Assembly: GCA_963817075.1 (NCBI GenBank)
Contig: CAWFMT010000003.1
Span: forward strand, 1,116,001 to 1,180,000
From: DASPKM01 sp963817075
Lineage (GTDB): Bacteria > Bacteroidota > Bacteroidia > Chitinophagales > Chitinophagaceae
Reading direction: 5' to 3'
DNA length: 64,000 nt
The position numbers and the translations under genes were made by a program. The notes beneath the pieces are model-generated. The model ran no database searches and was not told the origin of the DNA. It was given only the letters and a program-made list of their open reading frames with translations. Below, piece by piece: positions 53,751 through 62,331 of this stretch. Position 1 is the stretch's first letter, and each line of letters starts with the position of its first letter.

Positions 53751-53891
53751 TTGAATTGTTGATTTGTTGAATGGTTCAATTCGCGAAGCTATAGGTGTAT
53801 CAGTAGCGTCAATTCCAGAGATTGTATGCAAATACTCATCACACCAATCAACTATTTAACTAATCAACCATTCAACATCACCACGCCCAAC
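53751..53891. repeat. 141-bp direct repeat, copy A
   Basis: Starts TTGAATTGTTGATTTGTTGA and ends CACCACGCCCAAC. It matches 53953-54093 with only about a dozen differences. Inside, TTGTTGAATGGTT and AACCATTCAAC form mirrored ends. It begins 12 bp after the M16 partner stop. Confidence 0.88.
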
Positions 53892-53952
53892 AAACATCGA
53901 TCAACGATTAGTTTGGAATTAGGATTTTGTAATTAGGGATTGGGGAGTGAAA

Positions 53953-54093
53953 TTGAATTGTTAATTCGTTGAATGGTTCATTTCGCGAAGCTATAGGTGT
54001 ATCAGTAGCATCAATTCTAGAGATTGTATGCAAATGTACATCACACCATTCAACTATTTAACTAATCAACCATTCAGCATCACCACGGCCAAC
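53953..54093. repeat. 141-bp direct repeat, copy B
   Basis: Starts TTGAATTGTTAATTCGTTGA and ends CACCACGGCCAAC, ending 3 bp before the stop of the M20 gene (54097). The 61 bp between copies are AATTAGGA words. Confidence 0.88.
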
Positions 54094-54096
54094 GTC

Positions 54097-55635
54097 CTAT
54101 TTCATGGTCATCACTGCTGCCATGGTTTCTATTCCATTCCACAGATTTTTGATGCGAATGTTTTCATTTTCTGCATGCTGATTATTATCGTGATTTGCTA
54201 TAGGGACTGTGATCGTGTTGGCATTTAAATATTTTTCAAATAAGAAGAGTGGTAAGGAACCGCCACTTGTTGGAAGTAATACCAGGGGATCAATACTAGT
54301 ACTCTGCACCGCTCTTCTAACCTTCTCAATGATGGGAAGGCTCATAGATGTGCGTTGTGCATTGTATGAGCTCTCGCCACGTATAACTTTAATAAGATTT
54401 GGATACTTCCGCCTTTCTTCATCAGTTGGATCGCGATCAAGGACATGGTATCCTTTAGAAATAATATGATCAACAACTTTCTGTTGTTGTCTTTTCCAAT
54501 CATTCCCTAATACCAATCTAAGGTCGATAACAGCAGTAGCAAATGTTGGGATCTGATTAGAGGCCTGTTTGCCAACATTCCCACTTTGAATCCCATTTAT
54601 GTTTAATGAAGGGAGAATAATTGCTTCCGCCAAAGATTTTCCCGGAAGTTCCGAACTGGCTAACCCAAGTTCCTCCTGCATTTGCAATTCAACACCTGGG
54701 ACCTCTTTCAAAGCTTTCAGTTCAACAGGTGAAAGCGGTTTTACATCATCATAAAATCCTTTTATTGTTACTCTGCCTGAATCGTCCTTCATTGTGGCTA
54801 ACAATTTTACAAGTTGCATTGCAGGATTGCTTGCCCAGTTGCCATAATGACCAGAATGCAATGGTCGTTTTGGTCCGAAAACAGTAAGATCAAGATGAGC
54901 ATCTCCCCTAACTCCAAATACTATTTGCTTCTTTCCAGATTGATGTACAGGGCCATCGCAAATGATCCAAAGATCAGAACCAAGAAGCTCTTTGTGTTTT
55001 TCAAGAATATCGCCAAGATGCGTTGATCCAGCCTCCTCCTCTCCTTCAAAAAAAAATTTAAGATTAGACCCTGGCAGAATACCCGCCTCTTTTATCGCCT
55101 GGTATGCATTAAGGATCGTGAATACGCCAGCTTTATCATCAGATGCTGCTCTTGCATAGATTCTCCATTCGGCTTCGTATTGCCCTTTTGACGGAAACGG
55201 AATATTGGTTCCTCCATTCAGAATTGATCCATTGTATAATTTTGGCGTGAATGGCTCCAGGCCCTTGGCCCATTGTGCAGGATTTACCGGTTGCCCATCA
55301 TAGTGCGCATAGAAGATGATCGTCTGTTTTGCGTTTGGAACAATCACTTCTCCAAAGACTACAGGTGGAGATCCACTGTTTTTACCATTCAATAGTTGAA
55401 CGTTGCCAATTCCTCTCTTCATCATCATCTGGGAGATGAAATCCGCATTTCTTCGAATATTAATACTATCACTTGCTAAGTTTGGAATAGACAGGAAGGA
55501 TACAAATTCATCCATCAACAGCTCTTCATTTTTCTGCCTGAATTCTTTTATTTTAAATGGGTCAGCAGATTGTGCGTTGCAAGTAAAGCACCAAATTATA
55601 AGTATCGAGATTAACTTAACTATTCTACTTATCAT
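54097..55635 (-). CDS. M20 family metallopeptidase (dipeptidase)
   Basis: The product has 512 residues with a signal peptide (ISILIIWCFTCNA/QSADP). Co-catalytic zinc and catalytic residues are visible: H and D in IIFYAHYDGQP, D in YARAASDDKAGV, the Glu pair in LKFFFEGEEEAGSTHLG, D in LWIICDGPVH and the last His in PIANHDNNQHAENENI. A lid domain with RPLHSGHYGNWASNPAM lies between. It trims dipeptides or short peptides, probably in the periplasm. The gene stands alone. Confidence 0.93.
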   Translation of the reverse strand: MISRIVKLISILIIWCFTCNAQSADPFKIKEFRQKNEELLMDEFVSFLSIPNLASDSINIRRNADFISQMMMKRGIGNVQLLNGKNSGSPPVVFGEVIVPNAKQTIIFYAHYDGQPVNPAQWAKGLEPFTPKLYNGSILNGGTNIPFPSKGQYEAEWRIYARAASDDKAGVFTILNAYQAIKEAGILPGSNLKFFFEGEEEAGSTHLGDILEKHKELLGSDLWIICDGPVHQSGKKQIVFGVRGDAHLDLTVFGPKRPLHSGHYGNWASNPAMQLVKLLATMKDDSGRVTIKGFYDDVKPLSPVELKALKEVPGVELQMQEELGLASSELPGKSLAEAIILPSLNINGIQSGNVGKQASNQIPTFATAVIDLRLVLGNDWKRQQQKVVDHIISKGYHVLDRDPTDEERRKYPNLIKVIRGESSYNAQRTSMSLPIIEKVRRAVQSTSIDPLVLLPTSGGSLPLFLFEKYLNANTITVPIANHDNNQHAENENIRIKNLWNGIETMAAVMTMK

Positions 55636-55651
55636 TCCACTAATATCGTTA

Positions 55652-55733
55652 TTTAACCGCCAAGGCGCAAAGACGCGAAGTAACGCAAGGACTCCTTACG
55701 AAACCTTGCGCCCTTGTTTCTTTGCGGTTAAAT
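55652..55733. repeat. Full 3'-end element
   Basis: Begins TTTAACCGCCAAGGCGCAAA and ends CTTGTTTCTTTGCGGTTAAA with AACGCAAGG...CCTTACG arms inside; nearly perfect mirrored ends. It lies 7 bp from the permease stop at 55740 and 17 bp from the M20 start at 55635. Confidence 0.85.
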
Positions 55734-55739
55734 TTTTTG

Positions 55740-58130
55740 CTACTCAGTCCTTAATGATTTTACGGGGTTGGCTGAAACAGCTCTGAGACTTTGCGAACAG
55801 ATCGTAATGATCGAAATAGAAATTGCCAATAGGCCAGCTACAATGAAGTACCAGGCGCTCAAATCAATCCTGTACGCAAACCCCTGAAGCCATTTACTCA
55901 TGGCCCACCAGGAAACAGGTGCTGCGATCACGATTCCGACAAACACAAGTTTTACAAAATCCTTTGAGAGAAGAGTCAGGATGCTCACAATTGTAGCACC
56001 AAGAACCTTGCGGATACCAATTTCCTTTCGGCGTTGATCAATTGCGAACGCTGACAATCCAAAAAGGTCAAGCACTGATATTATAATTGCAAGAATGGCG
56101 AATGAGAGAATAATGGATGAGATTCTTTTGTCCTGCTTATAGAGATTATCAAAGTTCTCATCTTCAAAACTATATTCAAAAGCGATTCCCGGTGCATGCT
56201 TCTTGAAAACTTTACTTGCTAGACTGATCCCTTCCGCGTTTTTACCTGGATGCAGTTTCAGGAAAAATGTGAGGCCGGCAAAATCCTCATGTGTTATTCC
56301 TAAAGGCTGGATCTTTTCATGCAAACTCTTAAAATGGAAATCCTTTACAATTCCTATTACCTGCCCTTCATCTCCATTAAGTTTAAATCGCTGCCCGATG
56401 TATGGTTTGCGTAACCCCAGAGTTTGAACAGCTGTTTCATTCAAAACCACATTTCTTTTATCTGCCTCATTTTCCCTCTTGAACCATCTGCCATCCTTCA
56501 TTTCTAATTCAAACACATCCTTGTATTCAACATCAGTTGAAATTCTGAATATGGTTGGTGAAAATGTAGTATCATGACCATCCCAATCTGCGCTACCGGA
56601 AGTGGAACTTCCAATATTTACTGCTGACTCACTGCTTAGTGACACTTGTTTTATAATACTCTGCGATTGGAACTCTGTCTTGATCTTATTCAAATAACCA
56701 CTCCAGGACTCGTAAGGCAGATTCTTTAATACCTTATATGGAAAATTAAAACTCAAAATCTGAGAATGATTGTAACCCAATTTCTTTTCCTGGATATATT
56801 TCAATTGCTGGAAAATGACTATTGTGCTGATGACCATCACTACGGATAAAACAAATTGCACCACAACCAGGCCTTTTCTCAAATAAGCATCCTTCACGTT
56901 TAATACCGTGACACCCTTGAATATGTTCAATGGTTTGAATGAAGACAACATGATCGCTGGATAAATACCATTAAGAATAGCAGTGACCAGGAGGGTGCCA
57001 ACCAGTATTTTCCAGGTTCTCCATTCAGACAAAGCGTTTTCAAAATTTCTTTCTGTCACCCTGCTGAATCCAGGGATCAGAAGATAAATTATTAGGATAG
57101 AAAGCACAAGGGAAATAAAACTCACTATCAGAGAGTCAAATAGGAATTGCATCATCAGATGACTTCTTCTTGCGCCAACTATCTTTTTTACACTAACTTC
57201 TCTGGCTCTCAAACTAGCTTTACCGGTAGTAAGGTTTATATAGTTGATGCATGCAATGGTAAGTAAGACCAATCCAAGAATGCTAAAAATCTGAACCACC
57301 TTTCTGTCCATATGCGGAATCCGGGAATTTCCAGTGAGCTCTGTTTCAAAATGCATGTCCTGAAGTGGCGTCAGTCCTAGTTGAACATCATCGGACTTCT
57401 TATTTTTCACCAGGATCGAACTGAGTTTTGAAGCCGCAGGACCAGGTTTTGTTTGTTCTTTGAGAAGAACGAATGTGATGAAATTAAAGTTTCCCCAGGA
57501 AGAAGCATTTTTCTTGGAATCCGGATCAGAGAGATAGGCATCTAGTGGCATGATCAATTCGAACTGGAAACTGGAATTAGAAGGATTGTTTCTAATCACA
57601 CCCCGAACCATGTAGTCAATTGAGTCCTTGCGAAGAACCTTCCCCACCGGATTCTCTGAACCAAAGTATTTTTTTGCAGTCTTTTCTGTGAGTATCAGAC
57701 TGAAAGGGTTGTTGACAAAACTCCGGGAATTTCCCATTATAAAATCAAACTTGAATACATCGAACCATTGCTTGTCGACATATGCGCAGTGTTCCTCAAG
57801 GAAAATTTCACTATTTAATTGAAATGATTGAGAACCTGTCGGACTGAGCATGGTTATCTTCTCAATTTCCGGGACTTCCTTCTCGGCAATTCCTGCAAGC
57901 GATAAGGGAGTTGTTTCCCATACCCATTTACTCTCCTTGAGATAGGAAGTGATCCTGTAGATCCGGTCAGAATTAGGATGGAACCTGTCGAACTGTTTTT
58001 CATTGCTGGCCCACATGAAGATCAGCACAGCCGCAGCCATACCTACAGACAAGCCAATAATATTTATCGCCGAAAAAGATTTGTTGATCCTAAGATTTCG
58101 AAGGCTGGAGCGGAGATAGAATGAAAGCAT
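55740..58130 (-). CDS. MacB/FtsX-like ABC transporter permease
   Basis: The 796-residue membrane protein has a MacB-type periplasmic core after the first helix (INIIGLSVGMAAAVLIFMWA), FtsX-like three-helix unit near 285-395 (EVSKKIVGARRSHLMMQFLF, then SLVLSILIIYLLI), a second core domain and a last FtsX unit (QRRKEIGIRKVLGATIVSIL). This is the duplicated 800-residue form common in Bacteroidota. The ATPase partner is not beside it. The family moves or mechanically drives lipoproteins, peptides or antimicrobials across the periplasm; its cargo is unknown. It is divergent from the MBL hydrolase. Confidence 0.93.
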   Translation of the reverse strand: MLSFYLRSSLRNLRINKSFSAINIIGLSVGMAAAVLIFMWASNEKQFDRFHPNSDRIYRITSYLKESKWVWETTPLSLAGIAEKEVPEIEKITMLSPTGSQSFQLNSEIFLEEHCAYVDKQWFDVFKFDFIMGNSRSFVNNPFSLILTEKTAKKYFGSENPVGKVLRKDSIDYMVRGVIRNNPSNSSFQFELIMPLDAYLSDPDSKKNASSWGNFNFITFVLLKEQTKPGPAASKLSSILVKNKKSDDVQLGLTPLQDMHFETELTGNSRIPHMDRKVVQIFSILGLVLLTIACINYINLTTGKASLRAREVSVKKIVGARRSHLMMQFLFDSLIVSFISLVLSILIIYLLIPGFSRVTERNFENALSEWRTWKILVGTLLVTAILNGIYPAIMLSSFKPLNIFKGVTVLNVKDAYLRKGLVVVQFVLSVVMVISTIVIFQQLKYIQEKKLGYNHSQILSFNFPYKVLKNLPYESWSGYLNKIKTEFQSQSIIKQVSLSSESAVNIGSSTSGSADWDGHDTTFSPTIFRISTDVEYKDVFELEMKDGRWFKRENEADKRNVVLNETAVQTLGLRKPYIGQRFKLNGDEGQVIGIVKDFHFKSLHEKIQPLGITHEDFAGLTFFLKLHPGKNAEGISLASKVFKKHAPGIAFEYSFEDENFDNLYKQDKRISSIILSFAILAIIISVLDLFGLSAFAIDQRRKEIGIRKVLGATIVSILTLLSKDFVKLVFVGIVIAAPVSWWAMSKWLQGFAYRIDLSAWYFIVAGLLAISISIITICSQSLRAVSANPVKSLRTE

Positions 58131-58387
58131 GTCCGATGTTTTAAAGGTTCTGAAAAATCACGGAAGCTTCTCTGTGGCGGTAATCCATCAACCCGATGAT
58201 TTTCTGCATTCAAATAAATGCCAAAAAATAATTAGTTGAATTTTAATTGTTTAAATTTTTTCACGAGCAGGTCAATGTTCGGTATTGATACATTCATCTG
58301 TCCATTACCGATCGGGGATGAATCAATTGACTTTCTATCCACACCTATTTATTTTACCTATAAATCCTTTTCCTTTGCTTTTTCTCT

Positions 58388-59206
58388 ATGTCTTTATTCA
58401 TTACCTCGCTTAATTCCGGAAGTAACGGTAACTGTTACTATCTGGGAACTGAACATGAAGCCATCCTGGTGGATGCAGGCATCTCATGTCGTGAAATTGA
58501 AAAAAGGATGAAGAGATTGGGTTTGCAGATGCAAAAGGTGAAAGCAATCTTCATTTCTCACGAGCATTCTGACCATATTAAAGGTCTTACAAACCTCTCC
58601 CGAAAATTTCAGCTGCCGGTCTATATTACCAATGATACCCTTACCCATGGAGGCCTGGAACTTGATCTGAAGCTCATCAGGTCTTTCTCGCCCTTTGAAC
58701 CAATTAGAGTAGGAAGCCTCAGTGTTACTGCATTTCCCAAATTCCATGATGCATCAGACCCATATAGCTTTGTTGTGGCCAACAAAGGCATCAAGGTTGG
58801 AGTGTTTACAGATATTGGTCAGCCATGTGAGCATGTCATCAAGTATTTTCGGCAATGCCATGCTGCATTTTTGGAAGCAAATTATGATGAGGAAATGTTG
58901 CAAAATGGCAATTACCCCTATTATCTCAAGATGCGTATTCGTGGAGAGAAGGGGCATTTGTCAAATAAACAGGCTCTGGATTTGTTCCTGGGACACCGAC
59001 CATCCTTTATGAGCCATTTGTTCCTGTCCCACCTGTCTAAAAATAATAATTGCCCCAACCTGGTGGAAGAATTATTCAAGCTACATGCCCAGTCTACTAA
59101 GATCATTATTGCATCAAGGTATTCAGAAACTGAGGTATTTCAAATTGGCGAATCGGTCAGGAAATTGAAAAAAGAGAAGGCGCTTCAATTGAGTCTCGCA
59201 TTCTGA
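58388..59206 (+). CDS. MBL-fold metallohydrolase (YycJ/WalJ type)
   Basis: The 272-residue protein begins MSLFITSLNSGSNGNCYYLG, typical of YycJ/WalJ, and has the metal motif HEHSDH (58-63). Later ligands are in FKFHDASDPYSF and the FTDIGQP segment with Asp, and in LFLSHLSKNNNCP. WalJ-like proteins are presumed dinuclear-zinc exonucleases linked to DNA repair and, in Firmicutes, to the WalRK regulon; no such regulators are here. Cytoplasmic. The in-frame ATG at 58388 fits the family start, so the longer overlapping frame at 58236 is rejected. Confidence 0.92.
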   Translation: MSLFITSLNSGSNGNCYYLGTEHEAILVDAGISCREIEKRMKRLGLQMQKVKAIFISHEHSDHIKGLTNLSRKFQLPVYITNDTLTHGGLELDLKLIRSFSPFEPIRVGSLSVTAFPKFHDASDPYSFVVANKGIKVGVFTDIGQPCEHVIKYFRQCHAAFLEANYDEEMLQNGNYPYYLKMRIRGEKGHLSNKQALDLFLGHRPSFMSHLFLSHLSKNNNCPNLVEELFKLHAQSTKIIIASRYSETEVFQIGESVRKLKKEKALQLSLAF

Positions 59207-59335
59207 TTACACGAATTATGGCGAATTACACAAATTAACATACTCATTTTGGAGGTATTTAAGTTGCTTCACTTTATGAAATCGTATACCCTAAGTGCCT
59301 TTGCTTTCTTAATTCCGAGATAACGAATACTTATC

Positions 59336-59404
59336 GCTATGTGCCTATGTGTTTTTCTCTTGCTTCAAAAAAAAGACTAACACATAGAAACATAGACACA
59401 TAGT
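59336..59404. repeat. CTATGTGTTTTTC / ACACATAGAAACATAG inverted repeat
   Basis: CGCTATGTGCCTATGTGTTT and ACACATAGAAACATAGACAC followed by ATAG are mirrored around an A-rich middle. This family appears only once in the window. The region 59207-59335 before it shows nothing else I recognise. Confidence 0.75.
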
Positions 59405-59442
59405 AGGGCAAAATTCTAATTGGCATCAAAGTCAAAGACACA

Positions 59443-59515
59443 ACTCCGCGCTAACTCTGTCCTCCATTTCTCTGCGGTAAAAAAATAAACCGCAGAGAAA
59501 AGGAGATAATAGAGA
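59443..59515. repeat. CCGCAGAGAA inverted-repeat element
   Basis: TTTCTCTGCGGT and CCGCAGAGAAA are separated by an A-rich loop, with CGCGCTAACTCTG on the left and AGGAGATAATAGAG on the right. Same core as at 15207-15298. Confidence 0.8.
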
Positions 59516-59568
59516 ATTTGAAGAGTATGATTTGGCAATCTAAAGTCCTGCAAACCTGAACGGCTTCC

Positions 59569-59576
59569 TATCTTCG
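59569..59576 (+). promoter_or_regulatory. Putative -7 box of the CvfB-like gene
   Basis: TATCTTCG differs from TAnnTTTG at one base and ends 6 bp before the ATG; the -33 match is weak. Confidence 0.35.
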
Positions 59577-59582
59577 CCTCGC

Positions 59583-60422
59583 ATGGCACATATCGGACAA
59601 TACAATGAATTAAAGGTTATCAGAAAGACCGAATTTGGAGTTTATCTTGACGATGAAAAAGAAGGAATTCTTCTTCCAAAACGTTTTGAGCCTCCTGATA
59701 CTGCCATTGGAGATGTAATTAAGGTCTTCCTATATCACGATTCCGAGAACCGGATCATTGCAACAACACAAAAACCAAAAGCTGTTTTGGGTGAGATCGT
59801 TCAGTTGAAAGCCGTAACGGTAACTCCACAAGGTGCTTACCTTGATTTGGGACTGATGAAAGATCTTTTTGTTGCGAAGTCGCAGCAACTCATTGGGATG
59901 AGGGTTGGAGGATATTATCTGGTGAAATTGTACCTGGACGAAAAGACTGGCCGCCTAGCTGCGACTGAGAAAATTGAGCAGCAACTATCCAATGAGCATC
60001 TCGATTTGAAGAAAATGGAGATGGTTGATTTGATCGTTTATCGGAGAACAGAAATTGGTTTCGTGGTCATAATAAATCATCAGCACACTGGTCTACTGCA
60101 TTTCAATGAAGTCTACAGAGATATAAATATTGGAGATAGGTTGAAAGGATATGTCAAAACAATCAGGGAAGACAATAAGATTGATATTGTGCTTGGGAAA
60201 CCTGGCTATCAGCGTGTAGAAGATGAAGCTTCAAAAATCTTACGTCTTCTTCAAGAACAGGATGGTTATCTCCCATTCAATGATAAGTCTGCACCAGAAG
60301 ATATTTATTCTTATTTCGGAATGAGCAAGAAAACTTTCAAGATGACAACAGGCTCATTGTACAAGCAGGGGAAAATAATCTTCGCAAAGGAAGGAATACT
60401 GCTAGTCACCGATGGTGATTGA
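59583..60422 (+). CDS. CvfB-like S1 RNA-binding protein
   Basis: The 279-residue protein has an N-terminal S1-like domain (GQYNELKVIRKTEFGVYLDD then EGILLPKRF), a second (GEIVQLKAVTVTPQGAYLDL, GLMKDLFVAKSQQ), a third (VDLIVYRRTEIGFVVIINHQ, TGLLHFNEVYRDINIGDRLK) and a C-terminal winged helix (AS EDIYSYFGMSKKTFKMTTGS, LYKQGKIIF). That order of three S1/OB domains and one winged helix is CvfB/YitL. It binds RNA and in staphylococci affects virulence-gene expression; in Bacteroidota its targets are unknown. The gene is convergent with the sugar dehydrogenase. Confidence 0.9.
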   Translation: MAHIGQYNELKVIRKTEFGVYLDDEKEGILLPKRFEPPDTAIGDVIKVFLYHDSENRIIATTQKPKAVLGEIVQLKAVTVTPQGAYLDLGLMKDLFVAKSQQLIGMRVGGYYLVKLYLDEKTGRLAATEKIEQQLSNEHLDLKKMEMVDLIVYRRTEIGFVVIINHQHTGLLHFNEVYRDINIGDRLKGYVKTIREDNKIDIVLGKPGYQRVEDEASKILRLLQEQDGYLPFNDKSAPEDIYSYFGMSKKTFKMTTGSLYKQGKIIFAKEGILLVTDGD

Positions 60423-60437
60423 ATTATTAGAAAGAAT

Positions 60438-60518
60438 TTGACCGCAAAGGAACAAAGACGCAAAGGAACGCCAGGTTCTTTTGCGAAACCTTGCGCCTTC
60501 GTGTGTTTGCGGTTAAAT
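60438..60518. repeat. Full 3'-end element between convergent genes
   Basis: Begins TTGACCGCAAAGGAACAAAG and ends GTGTGTTTGCGGTTAAAT; inner arms AACGCCAGG and CCTTGCGCC. It lies 15 bp after one stop and 11 bp before the opposing stop (60529). Confidence 0.85.
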
Positions 60519-60528
60519 CCTAAACCTG

Positions 60529-61992
60529 TCAATGATCATCGTGATCCTTTCCCTTGGCTTCAACGAGTTTATAAATTTTCCCTGAAGTTCCCGTAGGGCC
60601 AAGAATACTTGACACAGTCAAATAAATTTCTCCATCATTGTCCTGCCCAAAGCCTTTTAGAAAATATCCAAGGTCGTTTGGAAAACTTTTCAGATCCAGC
60701 TCTTTGAAAGACCACAATCCAATTCTTGAAGGTGTTGCAACAAACAGTTCACCATTTGCTGTGGTTGGATTTTGTGAAAAAGTTCCGAAAACATATTTAC
60801 CATCAAGTTGTTTGATGTCTTTTCCACGATATACATTTCCACCAATTATGGTAGTAGCTTTTCCACCTTTAGGATTTTGCCAGTTGTTCAATTCAATGAT
60901 CGGATCAATCAACCTGTTTCCAAATTCATCAAAAGAAGGGCAATTAGGAAATTCAACCTTATTATTTGCCGCATTGAAACAATGTGTTCCTTCTTTCACA
61001 TTCCATCCATAGTTTCCACCTTTTTTCACAATGCTGACTTCCTCATAAAGCACCTGGCCTGCATCGCCAGCAAATAATTGATGCGAGCCTTCCATATCGA
61101 ATGAGAATCGGAATGGATTGCGGAATCCGTATGCATAGATTTCGTCCCTGCCAACCTTTCCTACAAATGGATTATCCCATGGTATGCCGTATGGATTTCC
61201 GCGGTCGACATCAATTCTCAAAATATTTCCAAATAAGTTCGCCCGAACATCCTGACCGTTTCCTCCCGCATTCACAGCATACCAGTCTTCAACATGTCCG
61301 GGAGCAACATCGTTTGCAGCACCTCCATCACCTATCGCGATGTATAGATATCCATCGGGACCAAATGCAAGTGTTCCGCCATTATGATTGGATTGTGGAT
61401 CATCAATTTCAAAAAGCCTTCTTTCAGATCCGGCATTCGCCTGGTTTTTATCCCAGCTGGAAACCCTGAATTCAGAAATAACACTCGTATTATTCCATGG
61501 TACACCAGCCTGAGGTCCTCCAGTTCTTGGCAGACCATTATAGTATACGTAGAACTTGCCATTCCTTGCGAAGTTTGGATGGAAGGCCAATCCTAAAAGA
61601 CCTCGTTCGTCATAGTTAGGAGTTAAAGGAACTATCCTATCTGTCAAATCCAGGAAAGGCATGTTCAGTTTATTGCCCTGTTTATCCAGTATCCAAATCT
61701 TCCCGGCCTGATCTATTACAAATAATCTCTTGTCATCAATGTTTTTTCCTTTCTTGTCACCTTTCCATTTGTCATCTTCCGGCGGAGCAACCAGTCCAAT
61801 AGGGGAAGCAAATCCATCCTCTATCAAAACCATATCAATGTCTTTGATCTTATTCCCATTATTTCCATGAGAGATTATTTCCTCATCTATGGGATCATCA
61901 ATAGTTTTTTTACAAGCTCCCAACAACAAGCTCGTCATTAACAAAAAGGATAGTGTGCGGTAAACCGCTAATTGAGGTAGGTTAATTTTCAT
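60529..61992 (-). CDS. PQQ-dependent sugar dehydrogenase-like lipoprotein
   Basis: The 487-residue protein has a lipoprotein signal (lipobox LLGAC, Cys near 27). The rest is a six-bladed propeller: RIVPLTPNYDERGLLGLAFH with PNFARNGKFYVYYN, SNHNGGTLAFGPDGYLYIAI, GDGGAAND, DEIYAYGFRNPFRFSFD and LFAGDAGQVLYEEVSIVKKG. RGLLGLAFHP with H and the GDGG loop are marks of soluble glucose/sorbosone dehydrogenases that use PQQ. It would oxidise sugars in the periplasm or at the outer membrane. Electron acceptor and substrate are unknown, and no PQQ synthesis genes are nearby. Confidence 0.92.
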   Translation of the reverse strand: MKINLPQLAVYRTLSFLLMTSLLLGACKKTIDDPIDEEIISHGNNGNKIKDIDMVLIEDGFASPIGLVAPPEDDKWKGDKKGKNIDDKRLFVIDQAGKIWILDKQGNKLNMPFLDLTDRIVPLTPNYDERGLLGLAFHPNFARNGKFYVYYNGLPRTGGPQAGVPWNNTSVISEFRVSSWDKNQANAGSERRLFEIDDPQSNHNGGTLAFGPDGYLYIAIGDGGAANDVAPGHVEDWYAVNAGGNGQDVRANLFGNILRIDVDRGNPYGIPWDNPFVGKVGRDEIYAYGFRNPFRFSFDMEGSHQLFAGDAGQVLYEEVSIVKKGGNYGWNVKEGTHCFNAANNKVEFPNCPSFDEFGNRLIDPIIELNNWQNPKGGKATTIIGGNVYRGKDIKQLDGKYVFGTFSQNPTTANGELFVATPSRIGLWSFKELDLKSFPNDLGYFLKGFGQDNDGEIYLTVSSILGPTGTSGKIYKLVEAKGKDHDDH

Positions 61993-62187
61993 ACTCTAGA
62001 TTTTATGATATGATGAAATGCTAATGGAAACCATTAGACAGTAATGACTGCCAGTCTCAGGTTTTTTTAAGAGAATGAAACTTGGGGAATACTTGCTTAG
62101 GACTAGAGGTTAAAAAAGGGCAAAAGTTTTCTTATGATTTCCGAAACGTAGAAGGATTTGTTTCGGTTGTCTGAATTAAAGAAAAAT

Positions 62188-62276
62188 TTAACCGCCAGGA
62201 CGCCAGGAAACGAAGAAGCGCAAGGGGAAAGCAAGAATTTACCGCAGAGAAAAGAGGAGCAGAGAATTCGCGGAGC
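62188..62276. repeat. Chimeric element: 3'-end element joined to CCGCAGAGAA element
   Basis: TTTAACCGCCAGGACGCCAG is the left part of the commonest element; after AGCAAGAATTT the sequence changes to ACCGCAGAGAAAAGAGGAGC and AGAATTCGCGGAGCTTAAAT, the other family. Nothing is recognisable in 61993-62187; CAAACA words follow at 62297-62322. Confidence 0.75.
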
Positions 62277-62331
62277 TTAAATTCAAGATTATTAACATTC
62301 AAACACTTAAACATTCAAACTTTTAATTTCT

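Noticed and set aside
58236..58511. Longer plus-strand frame starting before the MBL hydrolase gene
   Set aside because: It is out of frame with the conserved HEHSDH protein and has no recognisable content.
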